DNA from: Clostridiales bacterium
GTDB lineage: Bacteria; Bacillota; Clostridia; Oscillospirales; Oscillospiraceae
NCBI GenBank assembly: GCA_029098065.1
Contig: JAQXNP010000194.1
Location: 1-10,023 of the forward strand
Length of the DNA stretch: 10,023 nt
Direction of reading: 5' to 3'
Shown: positions 4,186-10,023 of the stretch, piece by piece
Layout: the number at the start of each line of letters is the position of its first letter
How positions within the stretch are numbered: position 1 is the stretch's first letter
The notes under the pieces: generated by a model
What the model was told of the DNA's origin: nothing
What the model saw: the letters and a program-made list of their open reading frames with translations, nothing else
Database searches by the model: none
Made by a program: the position numbers and the translations under genes

Positions 4186-5877
4186 ATGGCAGAACAGACC
4201 GCCGGGACCTCCGTCCAGGAGAAGCCCAAGTTCCAGGCACCAAAGAAGAAAAAAAAGTGGGTCAAGCGGCTCGTCATCATCGTGGTCCTTGTGGCTGTGC
4301 TGGCCTTGATCCTGAGCCAGTGCATGAATCAGGGCAGGCAGGGACTGGCGGGCGGATACATCCCCGCTGCCGCCTCCATCCAGGATATGACTGTCACCGT
4401 CAGCGGTCCGGGCACGATTCAGCCCAACGACTCCTATAAGGCCACCACTCTGGTCAAGGGGGAGATTCTTTCCGCTCCGTTCGAAGAGGGGGACGCCGTC
4501 CACAAGGACGATGTGCTCTTCACCATTGATGCCAGCGACGTGGAAAGCTCCATCAAGCAGGCCCAGACCAGCGTGGAACAGGCCAAGTTGTCCGTTCAAT
4601 CGGCCCAGCTCAACTATGACAGCCTTCTGCGCACCCGCCGGGACAATGCCGAGGATCGCCAGGTGAAGGCCAACGCCGCCGGCGTGATCAACAAGCTCTA
4701 TGTGGACCCCGGAGACAATGTGAGCATTGGTACCCCGATTGCTGAGATCCTGGATCGGGACAACATGAAGCTCACCGTCCCCTTCCACTCCTCTGACGCC
4801 GCCTCCCTCTTTGCGGGACAGACGGTCACCGTCACTGTCAGCGGTACCGCGGAGACCCTCTCCGGCACCATTTCCGAGATCGCCGCCACCGACTCGGTGG
4901 GAGCCGGCGGCACCCTGACCCGCAATATCACCGTAGTGGTGCGCAACCCCGGCGCCCTCTCCGAGTCCTCCTCCGGCACCGTCCTGGCGGGCGGCGTCTC
5001 CTCCGCCGCCTCCGGCACCTTTACATACAACGTCAGCAAACAGCTGGTAGCCAAGTACTCCGGCGAACTGCAGACTCTCTCCATCAAAGAGGGAGACCGG
5101 GTGACGGAGGGCCAGGTGGTGGGCGAATTCAAGGAGACCGACATGCAGGACCAGATCGACGCCGCCGCCATCTCTCTGGAAAACGCCAAGCTCACTCTGG
5201 AGAATGCCCAGGACACCCTGGCCCGGGCCAGGGACAATCTGGACGACTACACCATCACCTCTCCGATCGACGGCACGGTCATTGAGAAAAACTATAAAGC
5301 GGGGGACAATATCGACCCCTCCAGCGTCTCCTCCGGAGCCGCGGCCTATATGGCGGTGATCTATGATATGTCCCGTCTCACCTTCGACCTCAATGTGGAT
5401 GAACTGGATGTGGTCAAGCTGAAGGTTGGGCAGAAAGTGCTCTTCACCGCAGACGCGCTGGACGGGCAGTCCTTCACCGGCATCGTGGAGAAGATCAACA
5501 TCAACGGCACCACCGTCAACGGGCGGACCACCTATCCCGTCACTGTGTCGGTGGACGGAGACGGACTCACCCTCGCCGGCTCCGGGCTTTATCCCGGAAT
5601 GAATGTCTCCGCCAACATCATCGTGGAAGAGGTGGGCTCCGTCCTGACCATCCCGGTGGACGCCCTCTCCCGGGACGGCACCGTCCTGGTGGCCGGCGAG
5701 GGCGCCCTGAACGACAAGGGCGAACTGGTCGATCCCTCCAAGCTGGAAAGCCGGGAGATCACCGTGGGCCACAGTGACTCCGACTATATCGAGGTCCTCT
5801 CCGGGCTGGAGGAGGGCGAGACCGTCTACATCCAGAACAACGCCTCCAGTGTCATGTCCATGATGATGGGAGGCTGA
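4186..5877 (+). CDS. MacA/HlyD-like membrane fusion (adaptor) protein with internally duplicated core
   Basis: This 563-residue membrane-anchored adaptor probably works with the ABC transporter encoded just downstream. After a Lys-rich cytoplasmic start there is one transmembrane helix (about 28-44); the rest is extracellular. The first unit has a lipoyl half-motif (about 89-114, KGEILSAPFEEGDAVHKDDV), a helical hairpin (about 116-155), the second lipoyl half (about 160-188, AGVINKLYVDPGDNVSIGTP) and a beta-barrel to about 255. The same order repeats: YSGELQTLSIKEGDRVTEGQ (291-310), helices about 318-353, SPIDGTVIEKNYKAGDNIDP (359-378), and a barrel to about 482, followed by a C-terminal membrane-proximal domain. 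MacA-type adaptors normally carry one such unit in about 370-400 residues. AAGGAG lies seven bases before the ATG. Cys46 is not in a lipobox. Substrate unknown. Confidence 0.88.
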   Translation: MAEQTAGTSVQEKPKFQAPKKKKKWVKRLVIIVVLVAVLALILSQCMNQGRQGLAGGYIPAAASIQDMTVTVSGPGTIQPNDSYKATTLVKGEILSAPFEEGDAVHKDDVLFTIDASDVESSIKQAQTSVEQAKLSVQSAQLNYDSLLRTRRDNAEDRQVKANAAGVINKLYVDPGDNVSIGTPIAEILDRDNMKLTVPFHSSDAASLFAGQTVTVTVSGTAETLSGTISEIAATDSVGAGGTLTRNITVVVRNPGALSESSSGTVLAGGVSSAASGTFTYNVSKQLVAKYSGELQTLSIKEGDRVTEGQVVGEFKETDMQDQIDAAAISLENAKLTLENAQDTLARARDNLDDYTITSPIDGTVIEKNYKAGDNIDPSSVSSGAAAYMAVIYDMSRLTFDLNVDELDVVKLKVGQKVLFTADALDGQSFTGIVEKININGTTVNGRTTYPVTVSVDGDGLTLAGSGLYPGMNVSANIIVEEVGSVLTIPVDALSRDGTVLVAGEGALNDKGELVDPSKLESREITVGHSDSDYIEVLSGLEEGETVYIQNNASSVMSMMMGG

Positions 5878-5880
5878 ACC

Positions 5881-6666
5881 TTGGAACATCTCATCGAGCT
5901 CAGAGACGTCTACAAGATCTACCAGATGGGCGATGAGGCAGTCCATGCCCTGGACGGCATCAGCCTCACCATTGACCGGGGGGAGTTCGTGGCCATCGTG
6001 GGCTCCTCCGGGTCGGGCAAGTCCACCGCCATGAACATCATCGGCTGTCTGGACGTGCCCACGTCGGGCACCTATCATTTGGCGGGAGTGGATGTTTCCA
6101 CCATGGATGATGACCAGCAGGCGGAAATCCGAAACAAAATGCTGGGCTTCATTTTCCAGCAGTACAATCTGATTCCGAAGCTCAATGTCCAGGAAAACGT
6201 GGAGCTGCCGCTTCTCTACGCGGGCGTGGGCGCGGAGGAGCGCCACCAGCGGGCCATCCACGCCCTGGAGCGGGTGGGGCTGGCCGACAAGCAGAAAAAC
6301 CTGCCTTCCCAGCTTTCCGGCGGGCAGCAGCAGCGGGTATCCATCGCCCGGGCTCTGGCCGGAAGCCCGTCGGTGATCCTAGCCGATGAACCGACCGGCG
6401 CTCTGGATTCCCGCACCGGCCGGGAGGTCCTCGCCTTCCTTCAGAAACTCAACGCCGAGGGAGATACGGTAGTCCTCATCACCCACGACAATTCCATCGC
6501 CGTGAGGGCCAGGCGCATTGTCCGTCTCCAGGACGGGCGGATCATCTACGACGGCGACGCCCACGACCCCCGGGCCGTGGTACAGCCGGTAGAGTTTGCC
6601 GGAGACGCCTCCTCAGAAGATGACGGCTTCGCCGCTCTTATTGGAGAGGGGGCGGCTGATTTATGA
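5881..6666 (+). CDS. MacB-type ABC transporter ATP-binding protein
   Basis: This 261-residue cytoplasmic ATPase belongs to the LolD/MacB/SalX-type ABC group and should power the adjacent FtsX-like permease. Walker [10 protein letters not shown] is at 41-49, the Q-loop FQQYNLIP at 92-99, the signature LSGGQQQR at 145-152, Walker B VILADEP at 165-171, the D-loop GALDS at 173-177, and the switch His at 202. All catalytic residues are present. The start is a TTG at 5881: GGGAGG lies seven bases upstream, overlapping the end of the adaptor gene, and the protein then begins [13 protein letters not shown] as family members do. The gap after the adaptor stop is only three bases, and the stop codon overlaps the permease start by four bases (ATGA). 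About 35 extra acidic C-terminal residues follow the core domain. Confidence 0.95.
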   Translation: MEHLIELRDVYKIYQMGDEAVHALDGISLTIDRGEFVAIVGSSGSGKSTAMNIIGCLDVPTSGTYHLAGVDVSTMDDDQQAEIRNKMLGFIFQQYNLIPKLNVQENVELPLLYAGVGAEERHQRAIHALERVGLADKQKNLPSQLSGGQQQRVSIARALAGSPSVILADEPTGALDSRTGREVLAFLQKLNAEGDTVVLITHDNSIAVRARRIVRLQDGRIIYDGDAHDPRAVVQPVEFAGDASSEDDGFAALIGEGAADL

Positions 6667-7883
6667 ACTTCAGCCAGTCATTCCGCCTCGCCATCAAATC
6701 CCTGCTTACCAGCAAAATGCGGGCCCTCCTCACCATGCTGGGCATCATCATCGGCGTGGCCGCCGTCATCATCATCACCAGCCTGGGCAACGGGATGCAG
6801 AACTACATGAACCGTAAGTTTGAGCAGATGGGCTCCAATCTGGTTCAGGCCCAGGTAATGAATGACGGCTCCTCCCGCAGCGTAGACGCGGATGATATGT
6901 ATCAGCTGGTGGATAAATACCCCCAGTATCTCTCCGGCGTGACCCCCTATCTCTCGGTCCAGGCCGTTGTGCGGCAGGGCACGGATGAGTTCAGCCACAC
7001 CTCTGTCTATGGCGTCAGCGAAACCTTTTACAACGCGGAAAAGGGCGCCACCATGACGGGTTCCGATCTGGCCGCCGGCCGGTTCCTCTCCTATGTCGAC
7101 GTGGAGCGGGTCCAGAGCGTTTGTGTCGTAGGGGCCTATCTGGAACAGGAGGCCTTCGGCGGGGATGCCCTGGGCAAGGTCCTGACCATTTCAGGCTCTC
7201 CCTTTACCGTGGTAGGCGTTCTGGACACCTTGGCAGACTTGACCGAGGGCAGCTCAGACGACACCATCTATGTCCCTTATACCTGCGCCGAACGGCTGGG
7301 CGCGGGCGGCCAGTTCTCCATCTATCTGTTTACCAGCACCAGCCGGGATACCGCCTCTGCCGCCAAGGGACTGGTGGAGAACCGGCTGTTCAAGACCTTT
7401 CAGGATACCGACTACTATTTCGTCATGACCTCCGCCGAAATGATGGACGCCATGGACTCCATGGTCAATCTGCTGATGGCCATCCTCACCCTCATCGCCG
7501 CCATCTCTCTGCTGGTGGGCGGCATCGGCATCATGAACATCATGCTGGTATCGGTCACAGAACGAACCCGCGAGATCGGCGTGCGCAAATCCCTGGGGGC
7601 CAAGCAGAAGGATATCCGCAGTCAGTTCATTATTGAGGCGGGCACCACCTCAGCCATCGGCGGGACACTGGGCATCATCCTGGGCATCATTATGGCCAAT
7701 GTCATCACCAACGTGATCGCTTTCGTCCTCGGCACCGGCAACGATGGTTTCGTTGCCGTCCCTACCATCGGCGGCATTGCCGTGGCCTTCGGCGTATCGG
7801 TGGCCATCGGCATCCTCTTCGGCTACCTGCCCGCCAACAAGGCAGCCAGACTGAATCCCATCGACGCGCTGCGGTACGACTGA
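6663..7883 (+). CDS. MacB/FtsX-type ABC transporter permease
   Basis: This 406-residue membrane protein is the permease partner of the preceding ATPase. It shows the MacB layout: TM1 at about 21-41, a large extracellular MacB_PCD-type domain (about 42-265), then three helices at about 268-296, 325-357 and 367-389. The hallmark stretch GGIGIMNIMLVSVTERTREI lies at 286-305, followed by GVRKSLGA, and the C-terminal PANKAARLNPIDALRYD at 390-406. Unlike enterobacterial MacB, the ATPase is a separate protein, as is normal in Firmicutes. Family members export peptides, antibiotics or lipoproteins, or act as mechanotransmitters; the sequence does not say which applies here. The ATG overlaps the upstream stop codon, indicating translational coupling. 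Confidence 0.94.
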   Translation: MNFSQSFRLAIKSLLTSKMRALLTMLGIIIGVAAVIIITSLGNGMQNYMNRKFEQMGSNLVQAQVMNDGSSRSVDADDMYQLVDKYPQYLSGVTPYLSVQAVVRQGTDEFSHTSVYGVSETFYNAEKGATMTGSDLAAGRFLSYVDVERVQSVCVVGAYLEQEAFGGDALGKVLTISGSPFTVVGVLDTLADLTEGSSDDTIYVPYTCAERLGAGGQFSIYLFTSTSRDTASAAKGLVENRLFKTFQDTDYYFVMTSAEMMDAMDSMVNLLMAILTLIAAISLLVGGIGIMNIMLVSVTERTREIGVRKSLGAKQKDIRSQFIIEAGTTSAIGGTLGIILGIIMANVITNVIAFVLGTGNDGFVAVPTIGGIAVAFGVSVAIGILFGYLPANKAARLNPIDALRYD

Positions 7884-7908
7884 TCTTCCAGAACAAGGAG
7901 CGACAGAT

Positions 7909-9792
7909 ATGAAAAAAATCTTCTTACCCGCCCTTCTCTGCGCGGCCATGGTGACCGCCATGCTCCCCGCGCCGGCCCAGGCCGCCTCCTCCACGGTTTC
8001 CGAGACCGAGATGGCCCAGGTCCTCGCCGCCCTGGATATCATGGTGGGAGACCAGAACGGCAACCTGAATCTGGATGACAGCGTCACCCGGGCCCAGTTC
8101 ACCAAGCTCACCATCGCCGCCTCTCCCATGGGAGACAGCGTGGGGGCCGCCACCACCGTCTCCCCCTATCCCGATGTCCCCTATACGCACTGGGCCGCCC
8201 CTTATGTGGAGGCCGCCGTATCCGCCGGTTACGTCAACGGCTTCCTGGACGGCACCTTCCATCCCGATGAGACGGTGACTCTGGCCATGGGCGTCACCAT
8301 GGTGACCCGCCTGCTGGGCTATACGGACACCGACTTTTCCGGCGCCTGGCCCTCCGGCCAGATGACTCTCTATCACAACCTGGATCTGGACGAGGGCATT
8401 TCCGCCGGCCAGGACTCCCCCATGACACGCCGGGACGCCATGTGCCTTTTCTACAATCTGCTCACCGCCAAGACCAAATCAGGGCAGGTCTATCTCACCA
8501 CTCTGGGCCACTCTCTCACCGCTTCCGGGGAGATGGACCGTCTGTCTCTGATCAACTCCGCCATGAAGGGTCCGGTGATCCTTGACGGAGACTGGCAGAG
8601 CAAGGTGGACTTCCCCGTCTCCACCGCGAAGGTATACCGCAACGGCAGGGTCTCTTCTCTGGACGCCCTGCAGTCCAATGATGTGATCTACTGGTCGGGT
8701 TCCATGCGCACTCTCTGGGCCTATTCCAGCAAAGTCACCGGACTGTATCAGGCGGTAAGTCCTTCCTCCTCCAATCCCGCCTCCGTCACGGTGGCCGGCA
8801 AGACCTATGCCATTGAGACTTCCGATGCCGCCTACGCCCTGTCCAATCTGGGTTCCTTCAAAACCGGAGATTCAGTGACCCTTCTGCTGGGCCGGGACGG
8901 GGGTGTGGCCGCCGTGGTGCCGGCAGGCAGTGTCTCAGGCACCCGCTACGGCGTGGTCACCTCCGTCTCCAACAGCAGCTACACGGACACGGATGGGAAC
9001 AACTACACGGCCAAGACCGTGACCCTTACCGCCACCGACGGAAACAGCTACTCCTATCCAGTGGGCGCCAACTCCTCCCTAAAAGCGGGCGACCTGATCC
9101 AGGTGACCACCGCCGGCGGCAGCGCCCAGGTCACCCGCCTGAGCCAGAGCTCCATCTCCGGCAAGGTCAATGCCGCCGCCACTCAGATCGGGACCTTCAA
9201 ACTGGCCGATGACGTGGAGATCCTGGACATGAACTCCGATGGCGCCGCCCGCCGGATCTATCCCAGCCGTCTGTCCGGGATCCGTCTGGACAGCAGCGAT
9301 GTGAAGTTCTACCGCAAAAACTCCTCCGGCGAGGTGGATGTCCTCATCCTGAACGACTTTACCGGCGACCTCTGCTCCTACGGCGTCCTCACCAGTGTCA
9401 GCGAGGTGGATCAATCCGCGGGCGGGATGTCCGCCCTCTACGGCAGCTACCAGTATGATGTGGGCGGGCAGACCTACACCTACGTCCTGCAAAACGGGGT
9501 TCTGAACCTCTCCACCGGTCCGGTGAAGATCGAGGGCAGCCTTCTCTCCCCCAACAAAATCTCCAAGCTCACCCCGGTGAAGCTCCAGTCTCTGGACAGC
9601 ACCAGCGCCGTTGACCAGTCGGGCAATACCCTTCCTGTTTACGACTCTGCCGCGGTTTATGAACTGGAAAACAACGTCTACCGGCTCTCCAGCCTGGAGC
9701 GGGTCCGTACCGGCTATCACCTCACCGGTTACTATGACAAGGATCCCGCCGACGGCGGCTGCCTCCGGGTGATCGTGGCCCGTCCTGCCTGA
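7909..9792 (+). CDS. Secreted SLH-domain (S-layer homology) surface protein
   Basis: This 627-residue exported protein is probably held to the cell wall by N-terminal SLH domains. The signal peptide is clear: MKK, a hydrophobic core, then a likely cut after AQA (residue 25). SLH-like segments lie at about 33-72 (ALDIMVGDQNGNLNLDDSVT, then RAQFTKL), 85-138 (YPDVPYTHWAAPYVEAAV, then AGYVNGFLDGTFHPDETVT) and a weaker one at about 150-188 (RRDAMCLFYNLL). The rest, about 220-627, is beta-rich, Ser/Thr/Gly-rich and seems to contain about 70-residue repeats (GVVTSVS at 348-354, GVLTSVS at 492-498). No enzymatic domain is recognised. AAGGAG lies eight bases before the ATG. It follows the permease by 25 bases with no terminator, so it is the fourth gene of the operon and probably functionally linked to the transporter. 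Confidence 0.88.
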   Translation: MKKIFLPALLCAAMVTAMLPAPAQAASSTVSETEMAQVLAALDIMVGDQNGNLNLDDSVTRAQFTKLTIAASPMGDSVGAATTVSPYPDVPYTHWAAPYVEAAVSAGYVNGFLDGTFHPDETVTLAMGVTMVTRLLGYTDTDFSGAWPSGQMTLYHNLDLDEGISAGQDSPMTRRDAMCLFYNLLTAKTKSGQVYLTTLGHSLTASGEMDRLSLINSAMKGPVILDGDWQSKVDFPVSTAKVYRNGRVSSLDALQSNDVIYWSGSMRTLWAYSSKVTGLYQAVSPSSSNPASVTVAGKTYAIETSDAAYALSNLGSFKTGDSVTLLLGRDGGVAAVVPAGSVSGTRYGVVTSVSNSSYTDTDGNNYTAKTVTLTATDGNSYSYPVGANSSLKAGDLIQVTTAGGSAQVTRLSQSSISGKVNAAATQIGTFKLADDVEILDMNSDGAARRIYPSRLSGIRLDSSDVKFYRKNSSGEVDVLILNDFTGDLCSYGVLTSVSEVDQSAGGMSALYGSYQYDVGGQTYTYVLQNGVLNLSTGPVKIEGSLLSPNKISKLTPVKLQSLDSTSAVDQSGNTLPVYDSAAVYELENNVYRLSSLERVRTGYHLTGYYDKDPADGGCLRVIVARPA

Positions 9793-9809
9793 CGCTTGTC
9801 CCAACATTC

Positions 9810-9849
9810 AAAACAGCCGCCCTGATCCATATCATCAGGGCGGCTGTTT
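9810..9849. terminator. Bidirectional terminator closing the operon
   Basis: AAACAGCCGCCCTGAT (9811-9826), a seven-base loop and ATCAGGGCGGCTGTTT (9834-9849) form a perfect 16-pair hairpin. It lies 18 bases past the SLH gene stop codon. Plus-strand transcripts end in GTTTCCTATT; minus-strand transcripts get a better TTTTGAA tail. It therefore probably serves both convergent genes. Confidence 0.85.
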
Positions 9850-9870
9850 CCTATTCTCTGATCCGGTTCC

Positions 9871-10023
9871 TCACAGGGCCAGCCCGACACACCACATGGC
9901 TGTGGCCAGCAGAGCGCCGATGGCGATGTAGCCGGGAGCAGGTATTTTCTGATACCAGCGGGTCTGATTCTTTTTCACGTACCCGTCTGCCACCCGGCGC
10001 GCCTCCTCCACCACCTGCTCTGC
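9871..10023 (-). CDS. C-terminal end of an unrecognised membrane protein, cut by window edge
   Basis: The last 50 codons of a minus-strand frame are open to the window edge and end in TGA at 9873-9871. The visible part starts AEQVVEEARRVADGYVKKNQ, charged and probably helical. It then has a Pro/Gly turn (KIPAPGY) and a hydrophobic stretch (IAIGALLATAMWCVGLAL) that looks like a single C-terminal transmembrane helix. The shared terminator at 9810-9849 lies just beyond the stop codon in the right orientation, which supports a real gene. No family is recognised and no function is proposed. Confidence 0.55.
   Translation of the reverse strand, partial: AEQVVEEARRVADGYVKKNQTRWYQKIPAPGYIAIGALLATAMWCVGLAL

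Noticed and set aside
4315..4323. Cys46 of the adaptor as a lipoprotein attachment site
   Set aside because: The preceding residues (LSQ) do not form a lipobox and the N-terminus is too long and Lys-rich; a transmembrane anchor fits better.
4162..6261. A 699-codon open frame on the minus strand, antisense to the adaptor and ATPase genes
   Set aside because: It is in the mirror frame of two genes with clear protein families, is rich in Gly/His/Asp/Val as GC-rich antisense frames are, has no recognisable domain, and spans two genes. It is a by-product of codon use.
9079..9807. A 242-codon minus-strand frame opposite the SLH gene end
   Set aside because: It is fully antisense to a gene with signal peptide and SLH domains, and has the Gly/His/Val-rich composition of shadow frames.
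1..10023. CRISPR arrays, tRNA or rRNA genes, transposases, integrases, phage genes
   Set aside because: No regularly spaced repeats, no cloverleaf or rRNA-like segments, and no mobile-element proteins were recognised on either strand.

Overview
The window is GC-rich bacterial DNA from an endospore-forming, S-layer-type Firmicute. The best guess is class Clostridia, family Oscillospiraceae (Flavonifractor / Pseudoflavonifractor / Lawsonibacter-like). The basis is a methionine T-box in front of an O-acetylhomoserine sulfhydrylase, a QueT queuosine-precursor transporter, a SpoIIQ-type forespore protein with a sigma-F-like promoter, an SLH-domain surface protein, strong AGGAGG ribosome-binding sites, and GC-rich codon use. 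The genus is inference from protein style only.

Layout. (1) 1-755, minus strand: the first 138 codons of metY (O-acetylhomoserine sulfhydrylase), preceded by a complete T-box leader (specifier AUG, T-box motif, terminator) and a consensus sigma-A promoter. (2) 768-1275, plus strand: a small XRE-type regulator with an N-terminal transmembrane helix, divergent from metY. (3) 1279-1513: a roughly 235-bp, hairpin-packed intergenic element bounded by 11-bp inverted repeats, lying between the convergent regulator and galU. (4) 3089-1519, minus strand: queT then galU, 24 nt apart, behind a structured leader that looks like a translational riboswitch, with an anti-Shine-Dalgarno strand that has two alternative partners. 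(5) 3941-3104, minus strand: spoIIQ with a sigma-F-like promoter and its own terminator. (6) 3961-9849, plus strand: a tight four-gene operon encoding a MacA-like adaptor with an internally duplicated core, a MacB-type ATPase, a MacB/FtsX-type permease, and a secreted SLH-domain protein, closed by a strong bidirectional hairpin. (7) 9871-10023, minus strand: the C-terminal end of an unrecognised membrane protein.

How the genes fit together. The left half is housekeeping metabolism under RNA-level control: methionine supply by T-box, and queuosine precursor uptake by a putative riboswitch, with galU for UDP-glucose and envelope polysaccharide. SpoIIQ serves engulfment in the forespore. The four-gene plus-strand operon is the accessory part. 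It codes for a tripartite-style ABC export or envelope-stress system in a presumed single-membrane cell, together with a protein predicted to sit in the wall or S-layer. I saw no CRISPR array, tRNA, rRNA or transposase. The most interesting unexplained items are the queT leader, the 1279-1513 element, the duplicated adaptor, and the coupling of the adaptor/ABC genes to an SLH protein.
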